Below are positions 49,937 to 57,348 of a stretch of 64,000 bases of DNA, piece by piece. The stretch's first letter is position 1. Each line of letters begins with the position of its first letter. The stretch lies in the NCBI GenBank assembly GCA_963763955.1, contig CAVXQP010000026.1, positions 1 to 64,000 on the forward strand, in the 5' to 3' direction. The notes under the pieces are model-generated. The model was given only the letters and a program-made list of their open reading frames with translations, was not told the origin of the DNA and did not search any database. The position numbers were made by a program, and so were the translations under genes. Origin of the DNA: DASUPK01 sp963763955. Lineage in GTDB: Bacteria; Actinomycetota; Thermoleophilia; Solirubrobacterales; 70-9.

Positions 49937-50286
49937 TCGAGCGCTCCTCGACGCCAAACGAAGATCAGGGCGACGAGCAACAGCACGACGAAGACCAGGA
50001 TCTCCACGAGGACGAAGACGCTCTTCGTGGCGTGCACGAGGACGCCGACCGGATAGAGGAAGACGACCTCGATGTCGAACAGGATGAACAGCATCGCGAT
50101 CATGTAGAAGCTGACCCCGAAGCGGAAGGTGCGGGTGATGTGGGAGGGCAGGCCGCACTCATACGGCTGTCCCTTGATCGGGTTCGGGCGCTTCGGCCCG
50201 ATCACCGAGTTGAGCAGTGCGAAGGTGCCTCCCACGATGACCCCTAGGCCGGCGAATACGAGGACTGGGAGGTAGCTCTGAAGCAC
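49927..50286 (-). CDS. nuoA: NADH-quinone oxidoreductase subunit A
   Basis: 119 residues with three membrane spans. The central loop KRPNPIKGQPYECGLPS carries the Cys of the quinone-site loop, followed by RFGVSFYMIAMLFILFDIEVVFLYPVGV with its conserved acidic residues. First gene of the 14-gene nuo operon. GTG 50286 is chosen by alignment to the family. Its 3' end overlaps the nuoB start. Confidence 0.94.
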   Translation of the reverse strand: MLQSYLPVLVFAGLGVIVGGTFALLNSVIGPKRPNPIKGQPYECGLPSHITRTFRFGVSFYMIAMLFILFDIEVVFLYPVGVLVHATKSVFVLVEILVFVVLLLVALIFVWRRGALDWK

Positions 50287-50299
50287 GGTCCGCTTGGGC

Positions 50300-50305
50300 G
50301 TTATA
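50300..50305 (-). promoter_or_regulatory. Putative -10 box (TATAAC) of the nuo operon
   Basis: TATAAC on the minus strand lies 13 nt before the nuoA GTG, leaving a leader of only a few nucleotides. The intergenic region to 50425 also holds the divergent gene's promoter and a TGTTACATAGTG sequence that differs by one base from part of the TetR operator. Confidence 0.4.
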
Positions 50306-50409
50306 CCACCGCGCCCCCGACTTTGTAGCAAGGTGTTACATAGTGCTTTTCCGCATCAGGAAGCCGAATCCCCGACCCTTCCGAGCGGCTTTCCTCCCCG
50401 ATCCGGCTC

Positions 50410-50415
50410 TAAGCT
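50410..50415 (+). promoter_or_regulatory. Putative -10 box (TAAGCT), leaderless
   Basis: TAAGCT ends 9 nt before the GTG at 50425. Confidence 0.4.
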
Positions 50416-50424
50416 CCCGCGGCC

Positions 50425-50856
50425 GTGCCGGAAGTCCATCTCGTAGTCGGGGTCTGTCTGATCGCCGCCAACCTCGTGGCGGGGGCCTGGGGCGGGTACT
50501 CCTGGCTCGAACGGAAGCCTTCGACGGGCTTCTGGTACGCGCTTCGGATCGCCCAGGTGACCGTGATCCTCCAGGCCGGTCTCGGGCTGCTGCTCGTCTT
50601 CACCGGCCACCACGCCAGCGACCTGCACATCCTCTACGGCGTTCTGCCGCTCGTGGTCTCGCTGCTGGCGGAGGTCGTCCGCGCCGGCTCGACGGCTCAG
50701 GAGCTGGGTGAGACCGACTTCCGCTCGCTGCCGGAGGAGCGCCAGACGCAGATCGCGCTGGCGATCGTCCGTCGCGAGACCGGAATCATGGCGACGGCCT
50801 GCCTGGTGATCTTCCTGCTCGCCCTGCGGGCGGCCGGGACGAGCTCAGCCTTCTAG
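50425..50856 (+). CDS. Small integral membrane protein, divergent from nuo
   Basis: 143 residues with four hydrophobic spans (about 5-23, 42-62, 67-85 and 117-137). The loops hold GHHASDLHILYGVLP between spans two and three, reminiscent of heme-protein membrane segments, but there is no clear family. A soluble stretch (GETDFRSLPEERQTQIALAIVRRETG) joins spans three and four. Divergent orientation from the complex I operon suggests a respiratory or membrane-associated role, by context only. Confidence 0.65.
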   Translation: MPEVHLVVGVCLIAANLVAGAWGGYSWLERKPSTGFWYALRIAQVTVILQAGLGLLLVFTGHHASDLHILYGVLPLVVSLLAEVVRAGSTAQELGETDFRSLPEERQTQIALAIVRRETGIMATACLVIFLLALRAAGTSSAF

Positions 50857-51713
50857 TAGCCGGGCGGCTGGGTCAGCGAGAAGGTCGCGCCCTGCGGGTC
50901 CATGAAGACCCCCTGGCGGAGGCCGGTGCCGGGAATGTCATAGGGAGGAGTGAGGATCCGGCCCCCCAGCTCCTCGACCTTGGCCGCGGCGGCATCGACG
51001 TCGGCGATCCAGAAGTCGACGTCCCAATGTGGGGATGGGGCGTCGCCGTTGGCGCTGGGCGCCAGCATCGTGGCGACGACGTCGCGCCGGACGGGTTGCT
51101 GTGGCTCTCCGCCGACATAGCCCGGCACGAGCCACATCACCATCTCGTCCTCGCCCATCTCGAAGGTCTCGATCTCCCAGCCAAAGACCTCGGGATAGAA
51201 CCGCTTCGCTCCCTCGGGGTCGGTGGTCATGAGCGCGCTCATCGCATAGGCGCTCGGCTCGTTGACGAGCTGTGCGCCCTTGTGGGCTCCCGGCTGCCAG
51301 ATCCCGATCGCGGCGCCCGCGGGATCGGCGATCACCGCGATCCGGCCTCCGTCGAGAGCGTCGAACGGCTCCATCAGTGCGCTGCCACCTGCATCCTTCG
51401 CCTTGGCGATGGTCGCGTCGACATCGTCGACCCAGACGTATGTGGTCCAACTTGAAACGGGTCGCTCCTCGGCTTCGCCTGCGGAGCGCCCTCGCATAAC
51501 CCCCTGCGCGGCATGCGGGCGGGAGGCGATCGCCGCCACGTCGCGGCCACGGAGGCTGCACATGTAGTGCGTGCCCTCAACGCCGTCGGGCATCGTGTCC
51601 TCGGCCTCCCAGCCGAAGAGCTCCGTGTAGAAGCCCATCGCGGCGTCCGCATCGGGCTGCCAGGTGTCGACCCAGCACGGGACGCCGGGCGCAAATCCGT
51701 CTCGTTCGCTCAT
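50853..51713 (-). CDS. Two-domain VOC/glyoxalase protein (Cfp30B-like) with in-frame repeat insertion
   Basis: 286 residues forming two vicinal-oxygen-chelate domains. The first opens PGVPCWVDTWQPDADAAMGFYTELFGW, the second YAMSALMTTDPEGAKRFYPEVFGW; both end in typical metal-side strands. The layout matches actinobacterial Cfp30B-like proteins. Between SRPHAAQGV and SSWTTYVWVDDVDAT the palindromic element A3 inserts MRGRSAGEAEERPV without breaking the frame. The second domain lacks a matching insertion. Start ATG 51713. Divergent from the HxlR regulator gene. Confidence 0.87.
   Translation of the reverse strand: MSERDGFAPGVPCWVDTWQPDADAAMGFYTELFGWEAEDTMPDGVEGTHYMCSLRGRDVAAIASRPHAAQGVMRGRSAGEAEERPVSSWTTYVWVDDVDATIAKAKDAGGSALMEPFDALDGGRIAVIADPAGAAIGIWQPGAHKGAQLVNEPSAYAMSALMTTDPEGAKRFYPEVFGWEIETFEMGEDEMVMWLVPGYVGGEPQQPVRRDVVATMLAPSANGDAPSPHWDVDFWIADVDAAAAKVEELGGRILTPPYDIPGTGLRQGVFMDPQGATFSLTQPPGY
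51455..51498 (-). repeat. Palindromic element, long form (copy A3), inside a VOC gene
   Basis: The plus strand reads AAACGGGTCGCTCCTCGGC ... GCGGAGCGCCCTCGCAT. Arms GGGTCGCTCC and GGAGCGCCC. The reverse complement aligns over its whole length with copies A1 and A2. Translated in the host gene as MRGRSAGEAEERPV. Confidence 0.85.
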
Positions 51714-51818
51714 CGCTCCTCCTCGCATTCGCTCGCGGGCTTCTCCATATCGTCGGCTGACCGTACCACAAAGTCCTAAAAGACAACTAGAAGCTTCTTT
51801 TCCAACACTGCAGCTCGG

Positions 51819-51824
51819 TAAACT
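51819..51824 (+). promoter_or_regulatory. Putative -10 box (TAAACT), leaderless
   Basis: TAAACT ends 9 nt before the ATG of the HxlR-type gene at 51834. The 100-nt gap to the divergent VOC gene is relatively AT-rich for this genome. Confidence 0.5.
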
Positions 51825-51833
51825 CGCGTAGCG

Positions 51834-52475
51834 ATGGCACGCAGGCGGAATCACGACGACGGTTGCGGGATCGCTCACGCCTCCGATCTCCTCGGGCAGC
51901 GCTGGGCGCTGCTGGTCGTCCGCGAGCTCCTGCTGGGGCCGAAGCGGTTCACCGACCTGCGCGCCGGAATCCCGGACATCAGCCCCAACGTCCTCGGACA
52001 GCGGCTGCGCGAGCTGGAGGAGTCCGGCATCGTCACCCGCCGCAAGCTCCCGCCGCCGGCGGCAACCCAGGTCTACGAGCTGACCGAGTGGGGACGGGAG
52101 CTCGAGCCGGCCGTGCTGTCGCTCGGCCGCTGGGCGAGCGGTTCTCCGTCCTTTCCGAGGCAGGCCGAGATGGGGCCAGATTCCCTTGTCCTGGCCCTCA
52201 AGTCGACGTTCAACCCGGCGAAGTCGGACGGGCTCGACGCGACCTACGAGCTGCGGCTCGGGGAGATCCCCTTCAGCATCGCGGTGAAGGGGGGGCTGTT
52301 CGAAGCGGAGCGCGGTGAGGCAAAGGACGCGGACGCCACGATCCGGGCCAATCCGAACGCGATCGCCTCTGTGGTCTTCGGCGGAAACCGGCTGGGGAAG
52401 GCGCTCGAGAACGGGGAGGTGGCGGTCGAGGGGAGCCGTAAGGCAGCGAACGCCCTCTTCCGGGCATTGACCTGA
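51834..52475 (+). CDS. HxlR-family regulator fused to an SCP2-like domain
   Basis: 213 residues. The winged-helix domain starts HDDGCGIAHASDLLGQRWALLVVRELLLGPKRFTDLRAGIPDISPNVLGQRLRELEESGIV, characteristic of HxlR/MarR-like regulators. From about residue 115, an SCP2 sterol-carrier-like domain (TYELRLGEIPFSIAVKGG, DADATIRANPNAIASVVFGG) probably senses a hydrophobic ligand. Divergent from the Cfp30B-like gene, its likely target. Confidence 0.85.
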   Translation: MARRRNHDDGCGIAHASDLLGQRWALLVVRELLLGPKRFTDLRAGIPDISPNVLGQRLRELEESGIVTRRKLPPPAATQVYELTEWGRELEPAVLSLGRWASGSPSFPRQAEMGPDSLVLALKSTFNPAKSDGLDATYELRLGEIPFSIAVKGGLFEAERGEAKDADATIRANPNAIASVVFGGNRLGKALENGEVAVEGSRKAANALFRALT

Positions 52476-52578
52476 GCGGCCTTGGCAACTTCCTGTCGCT
52501 AGGCGCCAAGAATTCGCCAATCGAGCCGCCTATCGCGGGCCCGCTCTCTGACGTGGACGCCGGTGTTAGTAGAGAGCG

Positions 52579-52944
52579 ATGAAACGCGGACTGATCGCGG
52601 GCTCTGTCTCGCTCCTTGCGCTGCTGCTGGTTGCGCCGGGCGCGCGGCGGCGGCGATCTCTCCCAGCGGGGCTCCCCGCGACGGCGCAGATGGCTCGACG
52701 TCTCCGTCCGGAATTCACACCCGACAGGTGCGAAGGCCCCGCCTCCGCAAACCGCTACAGCTTCCACTTCGCCACCGGGTTCAGCGGCTTCACCGGAACC
52801 TTCAGCGGCAAGATCTTCAAGCGACAGGGCAGGGGGAGGGTGGTCGCCAACGGGATCCTGAGGGTCGATCAGCTCGATTTCCCGGGCGGCCCCACCAACT
52901 GCTCCAGTTCGGGACCGCGGGGCTGGTCCGCGTTCACGACATGA
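52579..52944 (+). CDS. Small secreted protein
   Basis: 121 residues. The signal peptide MKRGLIAGSVSLLALLLVAPGA is followed by a basic low-complexity stretch (ARRRRSLPAGLPATAQMARR) and a beta-rich C-terminal half containing SFHFATGFSGFTGTFSGKIFKRQGRG and LDFPGGPTNCSSSGPRGW with two Cys. The arginine-rich middle is unusual after a signal peptide; another frame there reads more like an exported linker, so paired frameshifts are possible. No family recognised. Confidence 0.55.
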   Translation: MKRGLIAGSVSLLALLLVAPGARRRRSLPAGLPATAQMARRLRPEFTPDRCEGPASANRYSFHFATGFSGFTGTFSGKIFKRQGRGRVVANGILRVDQLDFPGGPTNCSSSGPRGWSAFTT

Positions 52945-52949
52945 GAACC

Positions 52950-52986
52950 GGCGCTTTTGCCTCACTCTATGCGGAGGCAAAGCGCC
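52950..52986. terminator. Bidirectional hairpin between convergent genes
   Basis: GGCGCTTTTGCCTC (52950-52963) pairs with GAGGCAAAGCGCC (52974-52986) around a 10-nt loop, with one unpaired T. It lies in the 54-nt gap between two convergent stop codons, the right place for a shared terminator. No long T-run follows. Confidence 0.65.
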
Positions 52987-52998
52987 AAATGCCGTCTC

Positions 52999-53490
52999 CT
53001 AGGACTCCGCCAGCAGGTCCCGGTAGTCGCCGCGATGGAAGAGGAGCGGCTGGCCTTCTCGAGATTCGACGTCGAGCACGTTGCCGGTCAGAATCAGGTG
53101 GTCGCCGCCGTCGATCAGGTCACGGAGCTCGCAGGCGACCCAGAGGATGGCGTCCGACAGTCTGGGCAACTCGCCGCTCTCCGACCACTCGACCGCCTCC
53201 CACTTCTCCGGCTCCGGGCCCTTGCCGGAGAAGCGACGCGCGAGCTCCTCCTGACCGGCGGCCAGTGCGTTGACGCCGAAGCGCCCCTGGGCACGAACCG
53301 AGGTGAGCGTGCGCGAGCCCCGGTCGAGGCAGGCCAGCATCATCGGCGGGTCGAGCGACAGGGAGGTGACCGCGTTGGCGGTCGCCCCCGACGGCCCGTG
53401 AGGGCCGATCGCCGTCACCACCGTCACCCCCGTGGCGTAGGCGCCCAGCGCCTCGCGGAATTGCTCCGCGGAGACTCCATCGCCGGCCAT
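52999..53490 (-). CDS. Flavin reductase family protein (FMN-binding split barrel)
   Basis: 163 residues. AYATGVTVVTAIGPHGPSGATANAVTSLSLDPPMMLACLDRGSRT is the flavin-binding signature of the HpaC/ActVB-like family. FGVNALAAGQEELARRFSG and GGDHLILTGNVLDVE complete the barrel. It supplies reduced flavin to a monooxygenase or acts alone; no partner is encoded next to it. ATG 53490. Confidence 0.85.
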   Translation of the reverse strand: MAGDGVSAEQFREALGAYATGVTVVTAIGPHGPSGATANAVTSLSLDPPMMLACLDRGSRTLTSVRAQGRFGVNALAAGQEELARRFSGKGPEPEKWEAVEWSESGELPRLSDAILWVACELRDLIDGGDHLILTGNVLDVESREGQPLLFHRGDYRDLLAES

Positions 53491-53545
53491 GGCTGAAAGC
53501 TACGGGGATGCGCCGCCGGGCGGCGGATCTGCCGCGGCTTCCGCA

Positions 53546-53551
53546 TATGAT
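53546..53551 (+). promoter_or_regulatory. Putative -10 box (TATGAT), leaderless
   Basis: TATGAT ends 8 nt before the GTG of the cytochrome gene at 53560. It may also drive serS downstream. Confidence 0.5.
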
Positions 53552-53559
53552 CCCGCCGC

Positions 53560-53961
53560 GTGCGAGGGGCATTTCTACTGATCGCAGTCGCCGTGGTTGC
53601 GACCGCCGCCGGTTGCGGGACGCAGGGCATCCAGGTCCCGGCGAGCGACCCGACTCACGAGGGCGCGCAGATCTTCTCCGAGCGCTGCTCGGGCTGCCAC
53701 ACACTGACCCCGGCGGGCACCGAAGGGAGCTCCAATCGCTCAGAGCGCCAGCAGGGCCCCAACCTCGATCAGCGCAATGAGACGATGGCCGACGTGATCT
53801 ACGCGATCCGCAACGGGGGCTTCTCGGGAGCGATCATGCCTCAGAACATCGTCGTCGGCGCCGAAGCGGACAAGGTCGCGGCGTTCGTCGCCAAGTACGC
53901 AGGACAGGACGTCGTCCACCCGCCGGCGCCGCAGGCGACGACGACCACCCCGGCTCCCTAG
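53560..53961 (+). CDS. Cytochrome c lipoprotein
   Basis: 133 residues. The N-terminal hydrophobic span ends in a lipobox (TAAGC, Cys at about 19), so the protein is probably anchored outside the membrane by lipid. One heme c site: CSGCH at about 43-47. The distal Met is likely in FSGAIMPQN. GPNLDQRNETMADVIYAIRNGG resembles c551/c6-type domains. The C-terminus is Pro/Thr-rich. A small mobile electron carrier for the respiratory chain. The serS gene follows 21 nt later. Confidence 0.85.
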   Translation: MRGAFLLIAVAVVATAAGCGTQGIQVPASDPTHEGAQIFSERCSGCHTLTPAGTEGSSNRSERQQGPNLDQRNETMADVIYAIRNGGFSGAIMPQNIVVGAEADKVAAFVAKYAGQDVVHPPAPQATTTTPAP

Positions 53962-53982
53962 CCGGCCCAGAGGAGCCGGGCC

Positions 53983-55263
53983 ACGCTCGACCTCAAGCAG
54001 ATCCGCAGCGATCCCGACCCGGCGCGCGCGGCGCTGGCGAGACGGGGCGCCGCCGAGCAGCTGGACGAGCTCCTTGCCGCTGACGAGCGCCGGCGCGAGC
54101 TCAACACCAGGATCGACGCGATCCGCACGGAGCAGAACAAGCTCTCCGGCCAGATCGAGGAGGCCGCCCGCGCGGGCAAGGTCGATGATCCCGGCGTCAA
54201 GCAGGCGCGCGAGGCCTCGACCGCGCTCAAGGCGGAGCTCAAGGAGATCGAGCCACAGCTCGCCGAGGCGAGCGAGGGGCGCGACGAACTGCTGGCGTCG
54301 TTACCGAATCTCCCCGATCCGCAGGCGCCCGACGGGGAGACGGAGGAGGACAACGTCCCGCTCAGGGAGGTGGGGAAGCCGCGGGACTTCGACTTCGAGA
54401 TCCTCGACCACCTGGATCTGGCCCAGCGCCACGGGTGGATCGAGATGGAGGCGGCCGCCGAGGCCTCGGGCTCGCGCTTCGCCTACCTGCTGGGGGACCT
54501 GGTGATGGTCGAGTTCGCCCTGGTGCGGTTCGCGATGGAGCGGCTGCGGAGCGAGGGGTATATCCCGGCGGTCCCGCCGGTCCTCGTTCGCGAGCACGCG
54601 CTCTTCGGCACCGGGTACTTCCCCGGAGAGCGAGAGATGATCTACGAGATCCCGCGCGACGAGCTCTTCCTGGTGGGGACCTCGGAGGTTTCGCTGGCCG
54701 CCCTCCACGCGCAGCAGATCATGGACGCCTCCGACCTGCCCAAGCGCTACGCGGGGTTCTCGACCTGCTTTCGCCGCGAAGCCGGCGCGGCGGGCCGCGA
54801 CACACGCGGCATCTTCCGAGTCCATCAGTTCGACAAGGTCGAGATGTTCAGCTTCGTGGAGCCGCGGGAGTCGAGCACGGAGCATGAGCGGATCCTGGCC
54901 ATCCAGGAGAGCCTCCTCTCCACGCTCGAGATCCCCTACCGAGTGGTGGATGTCGCGGTCGGCGATCTGGGCGCCCCGGCGGCTCGGAAGTTCGATTGCG
55001 AGGCCTGGATCCCGAGCCAGAAGCGATACCGGGAGCTCACCAGTGCGTCCAACACCACCGACTATCAGGCAAGACGCCTGTCCAGCCGGTACCGTGCCGC
55101 GCAAGGAGAATCCCCGGAACCCGTGCACACGCTGAACGGAACCGCAGTCGCCGTGGGCAGAGCCCTCATCGCACTGCTGGAGAACGGCCAGAGGGAGGAC
55201 GGGAGCGTGGATCTTCCGGCTGCTTTGCAGGAATTCGGCGCCCCAGGAAGGATTCCCACATAA
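53983..55263 (+). CDS. serS: Seryl-tRNA synthetase, apparent ACG start codon
   Basis: 426 residues. It charges tRNA-Ser with serine. The N-terminal coiled-coil arm (about 30-105) runs from LDLKQIRSDPDPARAALARRG. Class II motif 2 is FSTCFRREAGAAGRDTRGIFRVHQFDKVEMF, and motif 3 is VHTLNGTAVAVGRALIALLENGQ. The frame is open back to the cytochrome stop, but no ATG, GTG or TTG lies at the expected N-terminus. The family start ML(D) corresponds to ACG at 53983, with AGAGGAG 7-8 nt upstream. An in-frame ATG exists only at 54370, which would remove most of the tRNA-binding arm. Confidence 0.9.
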   Translation, partial: TLDLKQIRSDPDPARAALARRGAAEQLDELLAADERRRELNTRIDAIRTEQNKLSGQIEEAARAGKVDDPGVKQAREASTALKAELKEIEPQLAEASEGRDELLASLPNLPDPQAPDGETEEDNVPLREVGKPRDFDFEILDHLDLAQRHGWIEMEAAAEASGSRFAYLLGDLVMVEFALVRFAMERLRSEGYIPAVPPVLVREHALFGTGYFPGEREMIYEIPRDELFLVGTSEVSLAALHAQQIMDASDLPKRYAGFSTCFRREAGAAGRDTRGIFRVHQFDKVEMFSFVEPRESSTEHERILAIQESLLSTLEIPYRVVDVAVGDLGAPAARKFDCEAWIPSQKRYRELTSASNTTDYQARRLSSRYRAAQGESPEPVHTLNGTAVAVGRALIALLENGQREDGSVDLPAALQEFGAPGRIPT

Positions 55264-55265
55264 AA

Positions 55266-55907
55266 ATGAGCTCCTCCACCCCCAAGCGAGTAGTGCTCTG
55301 CGATGACCACGAGATCGTCCGCGAGGCCATCAAGGCCCGGATGGCCGAAGTCCAAGGCGTCGAGATCGTCGGCGAGGCTGATTCCGGGGAACAGGTCGTC
55401 GAGGTCGTCAAGGAGCTGGAGCCGGACGTCTGCATCGTCGACGTCGAGCTGCCCGGCAAGGACGGCATCGACGCCACCAAAGACATCCTCAAGGTGCGAC
55501 CCGAGACGCGGGTCATCATCTTCACCGCTCACGCCCAGCCCGACCTGCTGACCCTCGCACTGCGCGCCGGCGCATCGGGCTACGTGCTCAAGTCGGCGCC
55601 GAGCGAGGACATCGCCCGCGCCATCGAGGTCGTCGCCGGCGGAGGTACTTTCGTCGGCACCGAGCTCGGTCAGGGCGCTGGCGAGGTCGAGAAGCTGCTC
55701 GAGCTGACCCCCCGCGAGCGCGAGATACTCGAGCTGCTCGCGGAGGGCCTGCGCGTCAAGCAGATCGCCGATAGGCTCTCGCTCAGCCCGGCCACCGTCC
55801 ACACCCACGTCCGGAACGCGATCGCCCGGATGGAGGTGGACACGCGGACCGAGGCCGTCGCCTTGGCGGTGCGGTTCAGCTACCTGGGCGCCGGCGGCAA
55901 GGTCTGA
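55266..55907 (+). CDS. NarL/LuxR-family response regulator
   Basis: 213 residues. Receiver domain with DD pair in VLCDDHEIVREAI, phosphoacceptor D59 in CIVDVELPGKDG, and YVLKSAPSEDIARAI carrying the conserved Lys. LuxR-type helix-turn-helix near the C-terminus: LTPREREILELLAEGLRVKQIADRLSLSPATVHTHVRNAIARM. No histidine kinase gene lies beside it. ATG 55266 is 2 nt after the serS stop, so it is cotranscribed with serS. Confidence 0.9.
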   Translation: MSSSTPKRVVLCDDHEIVREAIKARMAEVQGVEIVGEADSGEQVVEVVKELEPDVCIVDVELPGKDGIDATKDILKVRPETRVIIFTAHAQPDLLTLALRAGASGYVLKSAPSEDIARAIEVVAGGGTFVGTELGQGAGEVEKLLELTPREREILELLAEGLRVKQIADRLSLSPATVHTHVRNAIARMEVDTRTEAVALAVRFSYLGAGGKV

Positions 55908-55914
55908 TCTTTGC

Positions 55915-56313
55915 TCAGTCCTCGGGCTTGAACTCGAGGGCGCAGCCGTTGATGCAGTAGCGCTGGCCGGTGGTGTCGGCCGGGCCGTCATCGAAGACGT
56001 GCCCCAGATGCGCGTCGCATCGTGAACAGACCACCTCAGTGCGCTTCATGAACAGGCTGTTGTCGGCCTCCGTCTCGACCTTCTCGTCGTCCATCGGCCT
56101 GTCGAAGCTCGGCCACCCGGTGCCGGAGTCGAACTTGTGCTCGGAGTCGAACAGCGGCTGTCCGCAAGCCACGCAGACGAACTGCCCCGGCTCCTTGACG
56201 TCATTGAGCTCGCTGGTGAACGGGGCCTCGGTGCCCTTGTTGCGAACGACCTCGTACTGCTCGGGGGTGAGCTCGTTGCGCCACTCGTGCTCGCTCTTCT
56301 TGACCTTCTCCAA
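55915..56313 (-). CDS. msrB: Peptide-methionine (R)-S-oxide reductase
   Basis: 132 residues, the single-domain MsrB length. Zinc-site pairs CVACGQ and CSRCDAHLGH are present, and GTGWPSFDRPM forms the substrate surface. The catalytic Cys is in RYCINGCALEF, where most homologs have RYCINSAAL or similar, so a second Cys lies three residues after. It reduces R-methionine sulfoxide using thioredoxin. The likely start is TTG 56313 with GAGGT upstream. Convergent with the response regulator. Confidence 0.92.
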   Translation of the reverse strand: MEKVKKSEHEWRNELTPEQYEVVRNKGTEAPFTSELNDVKEPGQFVCVACGQPLFDSEHKFDSGTGWPSFDRPMDDEKVETEADNSLFMKRTEVVCSRCDAHLGHVFDDGPADTTGQRYCINGCALEFKPED

Positions 56314-56399
56314 AGTCTCTACCTCGCTTCCTTGGGGTACCGACCAGGTTAACCCGGTCGTTTAGTTAGTCCGCCGAGCGGCCCGTGCGTTACGGAACC

Positions 56400-56405
56400 T
56401 AGGAT
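56400..56405 (+). promoter_or_regulatory. Putative -10 box (TAGGAT) before the thioesterase pseudogene
   Basis: TAGGAT ends 6 nt before GTG 56412, matching the leaderless spacing seen elsewhere, although the gene behind it is broken. Confidence 0.35.
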
Positions 56406-56411
56406 GCCCGC

Positions 56412-56858
56412 GTGTCCGGCTCCTTTTTCGAGCCCGACCGGGATGCGCACTTCGCGACCGAGGCCACCCGGGGGCCCTGGGACCCCGGGGCGCAGCACGC
56501 GGGGCCGCCGGCGGCCCTGATCGGGCGCGAGATCGAGCGCCTGGGCGGCGGCAGGATGGGAGGCGGGGAGGGCGCGCCCGCCCAGGTCGGCCGGATCACC
56601 TACGAGATCCTGCGGTCGGTCCCGATCGCCCGGCTGCGGGTCGAGGCGGAGGTCGTGCGCCCGGCCGGCGGGTGGAATTGGTCAGGGCCACTCTCACCGA
56701 TGACGAGGGCGACCCCTGGTCATGGCGTGCGCAAAATGGACTTCGAGGCGTCCTCCGGCTTCCCACCGGCTCCGCCAGGGCCCGACCGGCGGAGCCGGCA
56801 GTTCCCCGACATCGGACACGAGGCCGCTACCCCGACATGTTCATCTCCACCCCCCTGA
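56412..56858 (+). pseudogene. Decayed acyl-CoA thioesterase-like gene
   Basis: The N-terminus SGSFFEPDRDAHFATEATRGPWDPGAQHAGPPAALIGREIERL matches the thioesterase-like superfamily (hot-dog fold). After VEAEVVRPAGG the frame is lost; ELVRATLTDDEGD continues in another frame, and a later segment (PPAPPGPDRR, FPDIGHEA) falls back in the first. The C-terminal hot-dog is missing. A stop is reached where the duplicated tRNA-Ser segment begins. Part of the gene (56551-56585) recurs at 57030-57064. Confidence 0.7.
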
Positions 56859-57020
56859 TTCCTGGATAAGGTATTTGAGTGTGGTTGGTCAAGGAATGTC
56901 ATGCTAGGACAGCGTTCGGTGACGCCTCCTGAGGAACAGCGAGTCGGAGGGGTGGCAGAGTCTGGTTGATTGCGGCAGCCGTGAAAGCTGTTGACCGGGT
57001 AGCCCGGTCCGGGGGTTCGA
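56835..57020. repeat. First copy of a tRNA-Ser-containing duplication
   Basis: This stretch is over 90 percent identical by eye to 57113-57301, with scattered single-base changes and indels. Both copies share the upstream sequence TATTTGAGT, GTGGTTGGTCAAGG and the tRNA body. A second matching block, GCAGGATGGGAGGCGGGG, occurs at 56551 and 57030. The layout suggests a tandem duplication of about 480 bp followed by a deletion of about 200 bp in the second unit. Confidence 0.75.
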
Positions 57021-57030
57021 AGACCTCCCG
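56946..57030 (+). pseudogene. Degenerate tRNA-Ser copy
   Basis: The acceptor 5' strand, D-arm, anticodon stem and variable arm match the intact tRNA at 57227. In the anticodon loop, however, the invariant U33 is G (CGTGAAA). The sequence diverges inside the T-arm (TTCGAAG, then ACCTCCCGC), destroying the acceptor 3' strand. It is therefore unlikely to be charged or decoded. Confidence 0.75.
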
Positions 57031-57112
57031 CAGGATGGGAGGCGGGGAGGGCGCGCCCACCCAGCACGCCGAACGAGAAGGCCCGACCCCCTAAACGAGG
57101 CGCTGACGCCCT

Positions 57113-57301
57113 ACATGTTCATCGTCCACGCCCCTGATTGCTGGATAGGGGTATTTGAGTATGTGGTTGGTCAAGGAATGTCATGCTGGACAGCGTTCGG
57201 TGACGCCTCATGAGGAACACCGACTCGGAGGGGTGGCAGAGTCTGGTTGATTGCGGCAGCCTTGAAAGCTGTTGACCGGGTCTCCCGGTCCGGGGGTTCG
57301 A
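57113..57301. repeat. Second copy of the tRNA-Ser-containing duplication
   Basis: Matches 56835-57020 as described for the first copy. This copy retains the functional tRNA-Ser. The sequence between the copies (57065-57112) shows no gene. Confidence 0.75.
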
Positions 57302-57316
57302 ATCCCTCCCCCTCCG
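57227..57316 (+). tRNA. tRNA-Ser (anticodon TGA)
   Basis: GGAGGGG pairs with CCCCTCC plus a G discriminator. The anticodon stem GCAGC/GCTGT encloses loop CTTGAAA, giving anticodon TGA (codon UCA). A long variable arm (ACCGGGTCTCCCGGTC) marks a class II tRNA, and the T-arm is GGGGG TTCGAAT CCCTC. CCA is not encoded. It lies 1.9 kb after serS. Confidence 0.93.
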
Positions 57317-57348
57317 CTCCACCGCCCGGCATCTGAGTCGAAAGCAGT

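Noticed and set aside
53560..53575. GTGCGAGGGGC at the cytochrome start resembling an element terminus
   Set aside because: It is the start codon and first codons of the gene; there is no matching second arm.
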